Shown piece by piece: positions 1 to 7,677 of a stretch of 11,530 nt of DNA. A model generated the notes under the pieces. The model did not search any database and had not been told where the DNA came from. It saw nothing but the letters and a program-made list of their open reading frames with translations. The translations under genes were made by a program, and so were the position numbers. This DNA is from an uncultured Oscillospiraceae bacterium (GTDB taxonomy: Bacteria > Bacillota > Clostridia > Oscillospirales > Oscillospiraceae), in the NCBI GenBank assembly GCA_900756495.1, contig CAAEKI010000172.1:1-11530 (forward strand), given 5' to 3'. Every line of letters begins with the position of its first letter. The first letter of the stretch is position 1.

Positions 1-169
1 AGGCGTAGGCGGCGGACACGCCGATGGCGGGAGCGCCGCGGACCACCATGGTCCGGATGGCGTTGGCCACCTCACGGTAGTCGGTATAGGGGAGCCAGAC
101 CTCTTCGGCGGGCAGCCGGGTCTGGTCCAGCAGGTAGAGGGTATCGTTTTCCCAACGGATTGCTTCCAT
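1..169 (-). CDS. mtnA: S-methyl-5-thioribose-1-phosphate isomerase, N-terminal part (runs off left edge)
   Basis: Only the first 56 codons are present. The translated start begins [20 protein letters not shown] and continues to a stretch reading [16 protein letters not shown]. The early LLDQTRLP element and the VRGAPAIG motif are hallmarks of MtnA, of the eIF2B-related sugar-phosphate isomerase family. The enzyme converts 5-methylthioribose-1-phosphate to 5-methylthioribulose-1-phosphate in the salvage of methylthioadenosine, and acts in the cytoplasm. The ATG start (complement of 167-169) is supported by a GGAGGT ribosome binding site at the complement of 180-185, ten bases upstream. An extended -10 promoter lies just behind it. 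It is divergent from the ABC-F gene. A relative such as ribose-1,5-bisphosphate isomerase or an eIF2B-like protein is possible because the catalytic part is outside the window, but the N-terminal motifs fit MtnA best. Confidence 0.88.
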   Translation of the reverse strand, partial: MEAIRWENDTLYLLDQTRLPAEEVWLPYTDYREVANAIRTMVVRGAPAIGVSAAYA

Positions 170-208
170 AATGCGCAGGACCTCCGTGTACTCAAAATTT
201 GACCCTCC

Positions 209-223
209 GATTGTATCACAATC
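209..223. promoter_or_regulatory. 15-bp perfect inverted repeat, candidate operator
   Basis: The sequence GATTGT-ATC-ACAATC is a perfect dyad with 6-bp arms and a 3-base centre. It covers the predicted -10 box of mtnA and lies 22 bases before the ABC-F start codon. Its position would let a dimeric repressor block mtnA and possibly also the plus-strand operon. It could be chance, because a 6-bp dyad with a short centre is not rare; no regulator can be named. Confidence 0.35.
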
Positions 224-238
224 TTTCACAGGAGACAA
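210..238 (-). promoter_or_regulatory. Predicted sigma-A promoter of mtnA
   Basis: Read on the minus strand, a TTGTCT -35 box (complement of 233-238) is followed after exactly 17 bases by TACAAT (complement of 210-215), preceded by TG one base upstream, which makes an extended -10. This predicts an mtnA leader of about 35 bases, too short for a SAM riboswitch. The -35 hexamer overlaps the ribosome binding site of the divergent ABC-F gene (229-235). Assignment is by consensus match only. Confidence 0.6.
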
Positions 239-245
239 TTTCAAA

Positions 246-2150
246 ATGATAGATATATCCGTCTCGAACCTGACCAAAGAGTTCGAGGTAGGCAAAAAAA
301 TACTGGACGGCCTCTCCTTCCAGGTGGATCAGGGGGAGCGGGTGGGCCTGCTGGGCAAGAACGGCGCGGGCAAGACCACGGTGTTCAGAATCCTCACCGG
401 CGAGCTGGATTGGGACGAGGGGGAGGTGATGACGGCCCCCGGAAAGCGGCTGGGCCTCATCTCCCAGATCCCGGTCTACCCGGCGGGTTATACCGTGGAG
501 GATGTGCTCCAGACCGCCTTTGACCGGCTCCACGCCATGGAGCGGGAGATGGCGGAACTTACCGCCAAAATGGAGACCGACCCCGATCCGGCCCTGCTCA
601 GACGCTACGGGACACTCTCCTCCGCCTTTGAGGCGGGAGGCGGCTACGACACCAGAACCGAGCTCAACAAGGTGTGCAGCGGTCTGGAGATTTCCGGGGA
701 AATGCGCGGGCAGCTCTTTTCCGAACTCTCCGGCGGGGAGAAGACCCGGATCAATCTGGCACGGCTCATTCTGGAGGACACCGACATCCTCCTGCTGGAC
801 GAGCCAACCAACCATCTGGACCTCCATGCCACCGAATGGCTGGAGGATTACCTGCAGCGCTATAAAGGAACTGTCCTGGCCATCTCCCATGACCGCTGGT
901 TTCTGAACCGGGTAGTCCGCCGCTGTATTGAAATTTCGGAGGGAAGGGCCGAGTTCTACGAGGGAAACTATTCTTTTTATGTGGTGGAGAAGGAGCGGCG
1001 CTACCAGGAGAAACTCAAGCAGTACGAGAAAGAGCAGGCCAAAATTGAGCAGCTCCAGGAGGCGGCCGACAAGCTCCACCTGTGGGCCTTTATGGGCAAC
1101 GACAAGCTGCATAAGCGGGCCTTTTCCATGGAGAAGCGGATTGAGCGCCTGCGCACCACGGACAAGCCTAAAAAGGATCGAAAGCTGGACATCCGCTTTG
1201 GGGAGCGGGAGTTCCGGGGGGATGAGGTGCTGGTGATCAAGGACCTGAAGAAGGGCTTTGAGGGACGCACCCTCTTTGACCATGTGAATCTGCTGGTGGA
1301 GGGGGGCGAGCGCATCGGCCTGCTGGGAGACAACGGCACAGGAAAGTCCACCCTGCTGAAGATCATCATGGGAGAGGAACAGCCCGACTCGGGCAAGCTG
1401 CGCATGGGCCCCACGGTGAAGATCGGCTATCTGCCCCAGATCGTCAAATTCGCCCACCCGGAGCGCAATCTGGTGGATACGCTGATTTACGATCTGGACG
1501 TGTCCACCCAGACGGCCCGCAACCGGCTGGCCTCCTTCAACTTCAGGGGGGAGGACGTGTTCAAGAGCGTCTCGGCCCTCTCAGGCGGGGAACAGAGCCG
1601 CCTGCGGCTTTGCATGCTGATGGACGAGCAGATCAACCTTCTCATTCTGGACGAGCCCACCAACCACCTGGATGTGGCCAGCCGGGAGTGGATTGAGGAG
1701 GCGGTGGAGGCGTATGAGGGCAATCTGCTCTTCGTCTCTCATGACCGATACTTTATCAACCGCTTCGCCACCCGTATCTGGATGCTGGAGAACGGAACGG
1801 TTACCGACTTTGCAGGGACCTATGAGGAATTCCAGGCCATGCGCGCCCTCCAGGCTGCGCCTGAGCCGCCCAGGCCGGCGGCGGAGGCAAAGCCGCAGAA
1901 GGAGCGCCCCAGGCGGCCCGGCGGCACCAAGGAGCTGGAGAAACAGGTAAACGCCGCCGAGCGGGCGGTGGGCAAGGCCGAGGAGCGCATGTATGAGCTC
2001 ACCCAGGAGATAGAGGAGGCCTCCTCCGACTATCTGAAGCTCCAGGAGCTCTATGAGCAGCGGGAGGCGCTGGAGGACGAGATCCGCAATCTGTACGCCA
2101 GATGGGAGGAGCTGGCCCAGGCGCTGGAGGAGGCCGGCGGAGAGGCATGA
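246..2150 (+). CDS. ABC-F family ribosome-associated ATPase (Uup/YdiF-like)
   Basis: A 634-residue protein with two ABC ATPase domains and no membrane segments, the ABC-F layout. Domain 1 has Walker [10 protein letters not shown] at residues 37-45, the LSGGE signature at 161-165 and Walker [12 protein letters not shown] with catalytic E186. Domain 2 has GDNGTGKST at 361-369, LSGGE at 445-449 and [11 protein letters not shown] with E470. Between them (about 245-325) lies a charged helical linker, the element that in this family reaches the P-site tRNA. Residues from about 560 to 634 form a Pro/Ala-rich tether and a Glu-rich coiled coil like the C-terminal domain of Uup. Such proteins bind the ribosomal E site and relieve stalled or misplaced states. 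The ATG at 246 is chosen because AGGAGA (230-235) sits ten bases upstream; an in-frame ATG at 171 has no such site and lies across the mtnA start. It heads the operon. Nothing specific marks it as an antibiotic-resistance member. Confidence 0.9.
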   Translation: MIDISVSNLTKEFEVGKKILDGLSFQVDQGERVGLLGKNGAGKTTVFRILTGELDWDEGEVMTAPGKRLGLISQIPVYPAGYTVEDVLQTAFDRLHAMEREMAELTAKMETDPDPALLRRYGTLSSAFEAGGGYDTRTELNKVCSGLEISGEMRGQLFSELSGGEKTRINLARLILEDTDILLLDEPTNHLDLHATEWLEDYLQRYKGTVLAISHDRWFLNRVVRRCIEISEGRAEFYEGNYSFYVVEKERRYQEKLKQYEKEQAKIEQLQEAADKLHLWAFMGNDKLHKRAFSMEKRIERLRTTDKPKKDRKLDIRFGEREFRGDEVLVIKDLKKGFEGRTLFDHVNLLVEGGERIGLLGDNGTGKSTLLKIIMGEEQPDSGKLRMGPTVKIGYLPQIVKFAHPERNLVDTLIYDLDVSTQTARNRLASFNFRGEDVFKSVSALSGGEQSRLRLCMLMDEQINLLILDEPTNHLDVASREWIEEAVEAYEGNLLFVSHDRYFINRFATRIWMLENGTVTDFAGTYEEFQAMRALQAAPEPPRPAAEAKPQKERPRRPGGTKELEKQVNAAERAVGKAEERMYELTQEIEEASSDYLKLQELYEQREALEDEIRNLYARWEELAQALEEAGGEA

Positions 2151-2794
2151 GAAAGAGAAAGAGCTGTTACCGCCCCTATGGGGGGCGCAGGATCGCCCTG
2201 TGGCAGAGGGTTGTCCTGGTCTTGATAGCCGCGGCCCTGGTGTGCTTCGGCGTATTGGAGGGGGTCGTGCTGTCGGGGGCCCAAACCCAGGTGGCGTCCG
2301 GCGCGGACGCCCCTGAGGTGATGGTCATTTTCGGCTGCAAGGCAGAGCCCTGGGGGCCCTCTGAGCTCCTCAGGGACCGGCTGGACACCGCACTGGACTA
2401 TCTGGAGGAGCACCCGGATATGAAGGTGGTGGTCACCGGAGGCCAGGGGAGCGACGAACCTGTCACCGAAGCCCAGTGCATGTACGACTACCTCACTGAG
2501 CATGGGGTGGAGGGAGAAAACATAATACTGGAGGACCGCGCCAGCAACACCTGGGAGAATATCAAATACACCCAGGAGCTGTTTCAGTCCGGCGAGGTGG
2601 AGCCCACAGGGAAGATTCTGGCGGTCTCCAGCGGGTTCCACCTCGCCCGCATCCGGATGCTGTGGGCGCGGGAGTGGGAGGGCACCTATACCCTGTCCAC
2701 GCTGGCCGCCCCTGCCAGCCATACCCCGTCCCGCCTGAAAATGTATGTCCGGGAGCCGCTGGCCCTGGTAAAATCTTTTTTGTTTGATAGGTGA
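2147..2794 (+). CDS. YdcF/SanA-like DUF218 membrane-anchored protein
   Basis: A 215-residue protein with a basic N-terminus (MRKRK), a single hydrophobic segment at about 22-42, and then an extracytoplasmic DUF218 domain. Family landmarks are visible: the opening strand MVIFGC (59-64), the TGGQG loop (97-101), the following E108-A109 that begins the next helix, and the late E-x-x-S-x-N-T-x-E-N motif (129-138). DUF218 proteins include E. coli SanA and YdcF; roles in envelope integrity and nucleotide-sugar or SAM binding have been suggested but the reaction is not settled. The start ATG overlaps the ABC-F stop as ATGA, with GGAGAGG just upstream (2139-2145), so the two are translationally coupled. 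An in-frame ATG at 2102 lies inside the ABC-F gene and is less likely. Its presence in a translation operon is not explained by known function. Confidence 0.85.
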   Translation: MRKRKSCYRPYGGRRIALWQRVVLVLIAAALVCFGVLEGVVLSGAQTQVASGADAPEVMVIFGCKAEPWGPSELLRDRLDTALDYLEEHPDMKVVVTGGQGSDEPVTEAQCMYDYLTEHGVEGENIILEDRASNTWENIKYTQELFQSGEVEPTGKILAVSSGFHLARIRMLWAREWEGTYTLSTLAAPASHTPSRLKMYVREPLALVKSFLFDR

Positions 2795-2800
2795 AACGCT

Positions 2801-3865
2801 ATGTTGGACAAGCTGAGGAGCATTGACCTCCATTATCAGGACCTGGAGGCCCGCCTGGGGGCTTCGGAGACCTATGCCGACCCCGCTTTGGTGGCCCGGC
2901 TCAACAAGGAACAGCGGGAACTGGAGCCGGTGGTGACTGCATACCGGGCCTATATGCGCCGGAAGAAGGATCTGGCGGACGCCGAGGCGCTCATGTCCGA
3001 TCCGGATATGAAAGAGCTGGCCCAGGAGGAGTTTCAGCAGGCCCGGGAGGACATCCAGCGCCTGGAGGAGGAGCTGAAAATTCTTCTCCTGCCCTCCGAC
3101 CCCAACGACGGCAAGAACGTCATTGTGGAGATCCGGGCCGGGGTTGGGGGAGAGGAGGCGGCCCTCTTTGCCGCCAATCTCTACCGGATGTACACCATGT
3201 ACGCCGAGGCCCGGGGGTGGAGCGCCGAGGTCACCAGCGTCAGCGAGACCGAGCTGGGGGGCATCAAGGAGATCTGCTTTACCATCCAGGGAGACAGGGC
3301 CTATTCCCGCCTGAAGTTTGAGAGCGGCGTCCACCGGGTGCAGCGGGTGCCTGAGACCGAGTCCGGGGGGCGCATCCACACCTCCACCGCAACGGTGGCG
3401 GTACTCCCCGAGGTGGACGAGGTGGATTTCGAACTCAACCCTGCCGACATTGAGATGCAGGTCTTTCGCTCCTCCGGCGCCGGCGGCCAGCATGTAAACA
3501 AAACCTCCTCTGCCGTACGCCTCATCCACAAGCCTACCGGAACGGTGGTGGAGTGCCAGCAGGAGCGCAGTCAATTCCAGAACCGGGACAAGGCCATGCA
3601 GATTCTCCGCTCCAGGCTCTACGAGGAGAAGGTGCGGGAGCAGGAGGATGCGGTGACCAGCCAGCGCCGCAGCCAGGTGGGCACCGGCATGCGCAATGAG
3701 CGCATCCGCACCTACAATTTTCCCCAGGGACGGCTCACCGATCACCGTATCGGCCTGACACTCTACAAGCTGGACGCGGTGATGAACGGCGATTTAGACG
3801 AGATTATCGACGGCCTCGTCACCGCCGACCAGGCCGAACGGCTGAAAAATAGCCAGGAATCTTGA
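2801..3865 (+). CDS. prfA: Peptide chain release factor 1 (RF1)
   Basis: A 354-residue class I release factor, the normal RF1 length (about 355-360). It reads UAA and UAG stop codons and triggers release of the finished chain at the ribosomal peptidyl-transferase centre. The catalytic GGQ is at residues 228-230 in the context [16 protein letters not shown]. The stop-codon-reading PxT tripeptide is P184-E185-T186 in [14 protein letters not shown], which separates RF1 from RF2 (SPF). The GGQ is normally methylated on Q230 by PrmC. The gene starts six bases after the preceding stop, with the AGGTGA that contains that stop (2789-2794) serving as ribosome binding site. prmC, which often follows prfA in Firmicutes, is absent here; a short membrane peptide gene and the Sua5 gene follow instead. 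Confidence 0.97.
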   Translation: MLDKLRSIDLHYQDLEARLGASETYADPALVARLNKEQRELEPVVTAYRAYMRRKKDLADAEALMSDPDMKELAQEEFQQAREDIQRLEEELKILLLPSDPNDGKNVIVEIRAGVGGEEAALFAANLYRMYTMYAEARGWSAEVTSVSETELGGIKEICFTIQGDRAYSRLKFESGVHRVQRVPETESGGRIHTSTATVAVLPEVDEVDFELNPADIEMQVFRSSGAGGQHVNKTSSAVRLIHKPTGTVVECQQERSQFQNRDKAMQILRSRLYEEKVREQEDAVTSQRRSQVGTGMRNERIRTYNFPQGRLTDHRIGLTLYKLDAVMNGDLDEIIDGLVTADQAERLKNSQES

Positions 3866-3886
3866 ATGGAGCGGAGGAGCTCAGTC

Positions 3887-3994
3887 ATGAAAAAAGCAGC
3901 CGGTATTCTGCAGATTGCCGCCGGGGCCGCACTGCTGGCCTCTGGTATTTTAGGCCTGATTTCGGCCTGTTTGAAGTCTGCAAGGAAGAGATAA
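3887..3994 (+). CDS. Small single-pass membrane peptide (35 residues), unknown function
   Basis: A short open frame fills the gap between prfA and the Sua5 gene. It begins MKKAAGILQIAAGAALLASG, continues as a hydrophobic helix to about residue 29, and ends in a basic tail, KSARKR, before TAA. A strong ribosome binding site, GGAGGAG (3873-3879), lies seven bases before this ATG; the in-frame ATG at 3866 abuts the prfA stop without one. Its stop lies nine bases before the Sua5 ATG, and the AAGGTG that serves the Sua5 gene starts inside the stop codon, so coupling is likely. The peptide would be a single transmembrane segment rich in Ala, Gly and Leu with a positive charge on each end. I recognise no family. 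The Cys near the end of the helix (C28) lacks a lipobox context before it that would convincingly suit a lipoprotein (LISAC is only a weak match and sits at the very C-terminus). Confidence 0.65.
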   Translation: MKKAAGILQIAAGAALLASGILGLISACLKSARKR

Positions 3995-4003
3995 GGTGAA
4001 GGT

Positions 4004-5029
4004 ATGCATACCCGTGTCTTTCAGCCCCATGAGATTGAACCTGCCGCCCAGGTCCTCCGCTCCGGCGGACTGCTGGCCATTCCCACCGAGACGGTCTACG
4101 GCCTGGGGGCCGACGGCCTGAACCGGGAGGCGGTGGCGCGTATTTTTACGGCCAAGGGCCGGCCTCAGGACAACCCTCTGATCCTCCATATTCCGGACGC
4201 AGGGGCTCTGTCTCAATACTGCACCGATATTCCGGCGGCGGCCTATGCGCTGGCCCGCCGCTTCTGGCCGGGGCCGCTGACTATGATCCTGCCCCGCCGG
4301 CCTCTGGTCCCGGACGTTGTGACGGCGGGGCTGGACACCGTGGGGATGCGGTGTCCCGACCACCCGGTGACAAGGGCGATTCTGTCCAGGGCGGGGGTCC
4401 CGGTGGCAGCGCCCTCGGCCAATACCTCCGGCCGCCCCAGTCCAACGACGGCCGCCCACGTTCTGGAAGATATGGACGGAAAGATTGAGGGCGTAGTGGA
4501 CGGCGGCCCTTGCGCGGTGGGCGTGGAGTCCACCATTGTAGATCTGACCGTCACGCCGCCCAGGCTCCTGCGCCCGGGCGGCGTGACGCTGGAGGAGCTG
4601 CGCGAGGTGTTGGGCGCTGTGGAAGTGGACGGCGCCGTCACCCGCATGTTGGGGGAGAGCGAACAGCCCCGGGCCCCTGGAATGAAGTACCGCCACTACG
4701 CGCCCAAGGCCCCGGTGACGGTAATCCGGGGCGCTCCCGCCGAGGCCGCCCGGTACATCCGCCGCCGGCTCGCAGATGGAGATGGGGTTATCTGCTTCAA
4801 CGAGTTTGTCCCCCTCTTTGAGGGACATCCGGTAGAGCCCATCGGACCTGCGTCCGACCCGGCGGAACAGGCGCGGCGTGTCTTTGACGCCCTGCGCTAC
4901 TTCGACGGCACGGAGACCGAGCGGATTTGGGCCATGTGCCCCGACCCGGAGGGGATCGGTCTGGCGGTCTCAAACCGGCTGAACAAGGCGGCGGGCTTTC
5001 ATATTGTAAACCTGGAGGCGGAACCATGA
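4004..5029 (+). CDS. L-threonylcarbamoyladenylate synthase, Sua5 type
   Basis: A 341-residue two-domain Sua5 enzyme. It makes threonylcarbamoyl-AMP from threonine, bicarbonate and ATP, the first step in the t6A modification at position 37 of ANN-decoding tRNAs. The N-terminal YrdC/TsaC domain (about 1-205) shows PTETVYGLGADG at 27-38, the substrate-binding KGR at 51-53 and the APSAN motif at 136-140, followed by the VDGGPCAVGVESTIVDL segment. The linker PRAPGMKYRHYAP (222-234) and the following Rossmann-like Sua5 domain distinguish it from shorter TsaC proteins of about 190-200 residues. A short AAGGTG site precedes the ATG. The partner genes tsaB, tsaD and tsaE are not in the window. The stop overlaps the next gene's start as ATGA. 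Confidence 0.95.
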   Translation: MHTRVFQPHEIEPAAQVLRSGGLLAIPTETVYGLGADGLNREAVARIFTAKGRPQDNPLILHIPDAGALSQYCTDIPAAAYALARRFWPGPLTMILPRRPLVPDVVTAGLDTVGMRCPDHPVTRAILSRAGVPVAAPSANTSGRPSPTTAAHVLEDMDGKIEGVVDGGPCAVGVESTIVDLTVTPPRLLRPGGVTLEELREVLGAVEVDGAVTRMLGESEQPRAPGMKYRHYAPKAPVTVIRGAPAEAARYIRRRLADGDGVICFNEFVPLFEGHPVEPIGPASDPAEQARRVFDALRYFDGTETERIWAMCPDPEGIGLAVSNRLNKAAGFHIVNLEAEP

Positions 5030-5514
5030 GCGAAAAGCGGAGCATTGTTTTCGAGGCTCTGGAGGCGTTGGGTGTTCCCTACGAAGTGTGGGAACACCCG
5101 GCGGTCTATACCATTGAGGAGATGGACGCGCTGCACCTGCCCGACCCGTCGGTGGTGGTAAAGAACCTCTTCCTGCGGGACGCCAAAGGGAAGCAGCACT
5201 TTCTGGTGGTGCTGCAGAAGGACAAGCAGGCCGACCTGCGCGCCCTGGGGGAGCACCTTGGGGTGAAGCTCAGCTTTGCCTCTGAGGAGCGGCTGATGAA
5301 ATACCTGGGACTGGAGAAGGGGGCCGTGACCCCTTTCGGTATCCTGAACGATACGGAACGGGCGGTAGAGGTGCTGCTGGACGCCGATTTAGAGTGTATG
5401 CCCCTGATCGGGGTTCACCCCAATGAGAACACGGCTACGGTGGTGCTGAAACCGGCAGATCTCGTCCGGATCATCGAACGCCACGGGAATCCTGTGGAGT
5501 ACATGAAGGTGTGA
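5026..5514 (+). CDS. YbaK/ProX-family aminoacyl-tRNA editing protein (probable Ala-tRNA(Pro) deacylase)
   Basis: A 162-residue free-standing editing domain, the usual length for the YbaK/PrdX family. These proteins hydrolyse tRNAs charged with the wrong amino acid; the PrdX/ProXp-ala branch clears Ala-tRNA(Pro). Visible features are E23-H24-P25, the conserved K46-N47 in VVVKNLFLRD, the GAVTPFGILND loop at 99-109 and the H131-P132-N133 motif in GVHPNENTATV, which suit ProXp-ala better than the Cys-tRNA(Pro)-specific YbaK. The substrate assignment is therefore likely but not proved. The start codon overlaps the Sua5 stop as ATGA, with GGAGG (5014-5018) upstream; a longer in-frame start at 4927 would run inside the Sua5 gene and is rejected. 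The context, next to Sua5 and RF1, agrees with a translation-fidelity role. Confidence 0.88.
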   Translation: MSEKRSIVFEALEALGVPYEVWEHPAVYTIEEMDALHLPDPSVVVKNLFLRDAKGKQHFLVVLQKDKQADLRALGEHLGVKLSFASEERLMKYLGLEKGAVTPFGILNDTERAVEVLLDADLECMPLIGVHPNENTATVVLKPADLVRIIERHGNPVEYMKV

Positions 5515-5536
5515 GCGGCACAGAGGGAGGGGGATC

Positions 5537-6142
5537 ATGAAAATCATCGGCATCACCGGCCCTACAGGTGCGGGTAAGACCACGGCGCTGAACGCCCTGA
5601 CAGCTCTGGGAGCCAGGGTCATTGACGCCGACGCGGTCTATCACGAACTGCTGGAGGAGAGCGCCCCGATGCGGGAAGCGCTGCTGGAGCGTTTCGGCGT
5701 ATCTATCCTGGACGGGCGGGGCAAGATAGACCGGAAGCGGCTTGGAAACGTGGTGTTCGGAGATCCGGCCGCCCTGGCCGATCTGAATGCGGTGACACAC
5801 CGCTTCGTCACAGCTGAAATTGAACGCCAGGAGGAGGCGGCTGCCCATGAGGGCTGCCCCGCCGTGGCTATCGACGCCATCGCCCTCATCGAGAGCGGAG
5901 TGGCGGCGCGGTGCGATGCGGTGGTGGGGATACTGGCCCCGAAGGAGCTGCGGGTGGAGCGCATTATGGCCCGGGAGGGCATCTCGGAGGCCTATGCGCG
6001 CCGCCGGGTAGAGGCGCAGCAGGGAGATGAATTCTTCCGCGCGGGCTGTACGCATATCCTGGTAAACGACGGGGCAGAAGGGGCATCGGCTTTTGCAGAG
6101 CGGGCGCTGATTCTGTTTGAACAAATCCTGGAAGGGGACTAG
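5537..6142 (+). CDS. coaE: Dephospho-CoA kinase
   Basis: A 201-residue P-loop kinase, the standard CoaE length. It phosphorylates the 3'-hydroxyl of dephospho-CoA, the last step of coenzyme A synthesis. The start MKIIGITGPTGAGKTT carries the Walker A loop at residues 8-16, where the family usually has GxxGSGKS/T. The VIDADAVYHEL segment (28-38) is the conserved CoaE substrate-binding strand and helix, and the late YARRRVEAQQ with a basic lid fits the family's R-rich lid motif. A strong AGGGAGGGGG stretch precedes the ATG and the gap from the previous gene is 22 bases, so it is in the same operon. No key residue appears lost. Confidence 0.93.
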   Translation: MKIIGITGPTGAGKTTALNALTALGARVIDADAVYHELLEESAPMREALLERFGVSILDGRGKIDRKRLGNVVFGDPAALADLNAVTHRFVTAEIERQEEAAAHEGCPAVAIDAIALIESGVAARCDAVVGILAPKELRVERIMAREGISEAYARRRVEAQQGDEFFRAGCTHILVNDGAEGASAFAERALILFEQILEGD

Positions 6143-6204
6143 AAAAGTTCATATTTCCGTGGTATCCTTGCACCATGAGCTGAATTTGAAGGAGGAATCC
6201 CACG

Positions 6205-7611
6205 ATGGAAGAAAAGCAGAAGACCGCCGGCGAGCTGCGGCGGGAGTCTCTGTGCTACCGGCAAAAAAATGGTTATGACCGCCTGTCCCAAGAGGCTGAG
6301 GCGGCCATGAAGTCCTACTGCGAGGACTATAAAAGGTTTCTGGATGCGGGCAAAACCGAGCGGGAGTGCGTGGATGAGACCGTCCGGCTGGCCGAGGCGG
6401 CGGGCTTTAAGCCCTTTACCAGAGGTATGGCCGTCAACCCCGGCGACAGGCTCTACCGGGTGAATCGGGGCAAGGCCGTGATGCTGGCCGTCATCGGTCA
6501 GCGCTCTCTCAGCGAGGGCGTGAGCATCGGCGCGGCCCACATCGATTCTCCACGTCTGGACTTGAAGCAAAACCCACTGTATGAGGACAGCGAGTTGGCC
6601 TTCCTCAAGACCCACTACTACGGCGGTATTCGAAAGTACCAGTGGGTGACCATCCCGCTGGAGCTCCATGGCGTCATCGCTATGAAGGACGGCTCCCGGA
6701 TTCGGGTGTCGGTGGGCAGCGGGGCGGGCGACCCGGTCTTTACTGTGGACGATCTGCTGCCTCACCTGGCCCAGGAGCAGGCCAAGAAGCCGCTGGCCGA
6801 AGCCATACCTGCTGAGAGCCTCAATTTGCTGGTGGGCAGCCGCCCCTTTAAGGACGACGAAGGGGCTGAGCGGGTCAAGCTGGCCATCCTGGATTTGCTC
6901 AACCAGAAATACGGCATCGTGGAGGAGGATTTCATCTCCGCGGAGTTGTCTGCTGTCCCTGCTTTCCGGGCCGCCGACGTTGGCTTTGACCGCTCCCTCA
7001 TCGGCGCCTACGGCCACGACGACCGGGTGTGCGGCTATGCCTGCCTGGCCGCTCTGCTGTCTCTGACCACGCCCCGGCGTACCGCTGTATGCATGCTGGC
7101 CGACAAGGAGGAGATCGGATCCGAGGGCGTATCGGGGATGAAGTCGGCCGCTTTTGATACCTTTATGAGCGACCTGTGTGACGCCCAGCGGGTGCCCCTC
7201 AAGACCTGCTATGAGAACTCCTTCTGCCTGTCCGCCGACGTGTGCGCCGCCTACGATCCCAATTTTCCCGAGGTTTTTGAGAAGCGAAACAGCGCCCGGG
7301 TGAACTACGGGCTGGGCCTGTGCAAGTATACCGGCAGCCGGGGCAAGTCGGGCGCCTCGGACGCCTCCGCCGAGGTGGTGGCCTACGCCCGCAAGGTGCT
7401 GGACGAGGCAGGCGTAGTCTGGCAGATGGCCGAGCTGGGCAAGGTGGATCAGGGCGGCGGCGGAACCGTGGCGGTCTATATGGCGGAGCGGGACATCGAC
7501 ACACTGGACGCAGGCGTTCCCGTCCTCTCCATGCACGCCCCCTTCGAGACGGTCTCCAAGCTGGACTGCTATATGACCTATCAGGGCGTGAAGGCCATCT
7601 ACGAGGCGTAA
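6205..7611 (+). CDS. M18 family aminopeptidase (aspartyl aminopeptidase-like)
   Basis: A 468-residue dinuclear-zinc aminopeptidase of the M18 family, the usual length of about 430-480. It removes N-terminal residues from peptides, typically acidic or other side chains depending on the member, in the cytoplasm. Metal and catalytic residues can be placed: H112 in AAHIDSPRLDLK, the bridging Asp in GHDDRVCGYA (D272 or D273), the E302-E303 pair in DKEEIGSEG, D345 in SADVCAAYDPN, and H444 in SMHAPFE near the C-terminus. No signal peptide is seen. GGAGG (6191-6195) sits ten bases before the ATG. It follows coaE after 62 bases in which I find no convincing promoter or terminator, so it is probably the last gene of the operon. 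Substrate preference cannot be read from the sequence. Confidence 0.93.
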   Translation: MEEKQKTAGELRRESLCYRQKNGYDRLSQEAEAAMKSYCEDYKRFLDAGKTERECVDETVRLAEAAGFKPFTRGMAVNPGDRLYRVNRGKAVMLAVIGQRSLSEGVSIGAAHIDSPRLDLKQNPLYEDSELAFLKTHYYGGIRKYQWVTIPLELHGVIAMKDGSRIRVSVGSGAGDPVFTVDDLLPHLAQEQAKKPLAEAIPAESLNLLVGSRPFKDDEGAERVKLAILDLLNQKYGIVEEDFISAELSAVPAFRAADVGFDRSLIGAYGHDDRVCGYACLAALLSLTTPRRTAVCMLADKEEIGSEGVSGMKSAAFDTFMSDLCDAQRVPLKTCYENSFCLSADVCAAYDPNFPEVFEKRNSARVNYGLGLCKYTGSRGKSGASDASAEVVAYARKVLDEAGVVWQMAELGKVDQGGGGTVAVYMAERDIDTLDAGVPVLSMHAPFETVSKLDCYMTYQGVKAIYEA

Positions 7612-7618
7612 ACAGCAA

Positions 7619-7677
7619 TAAAAAGTGCGCGCATCCCAACCAAGTACGGAAGGGATGCGCGTATTTCTATTTTTTTC
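7619..7677. terminator. Bidirectional intrinsic terminator between convergent genes
   Basis: A perfect 10-bp stem, CGCGCATCCC (7628-7637) with GGGATGCGCG (7652-7661), encloses a 14-base loop. On the plus strand it is followed by a T-rich tail (7662-7677), ending the aminopeptidase operon. On the minus strand the stem is followed by CACTTTTTATTG (complement of about 7616-7627), so it can also end the LysR gene. The plus-strand tail overlaps the LysR stop codon at 7667-7669. Confidence 0.85.

Noticed and set aside
170..209. SAM or other riboswitch in front of mtnA
   Set aside because: The predicted leader is only about 35 bases, too short for a known SAM riboswitch.
171..245. Longer N-terminus for the ABC-F protein starting at 171
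   Set aside because: It has no ribosome binding site, abuts the mtnA start codon, and the extra 25 residues do not resemble the family N-terminus, whereas the ATG at 246 has AGGAGA ten bases upstream.
216..1457. 413-codon antisense open frame on the minus strand
   Set aside because: It is a shadow of the ABC-F gene in GC-rich DNA; its translation shows no family motifs and no start signal.
246..2150. ABC-F protein as an antibiotic-resistance (ribosomal protection) determinant
   Set aside because: The coiled-coil C-terminal domain and position in a housekeeping translation operon fit Uup/YdiF-like proteins; no resistance-specific feature or mobile context is visible.
2051..3745. 564-codon antisense open frame on the minus strand
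   Set aside because: It spans the DUF218 gene and most of prfA, both certain on the plus strand; the His/Leu/Gly-rich translation is typical of antisense reading.
6143..6204. Separate promoter for the aminopeptidase gene
   Set aside because: TTGCAC at 6168-6173 and TATCCT at 6163-6168 have no partner boxes at proper spacing.
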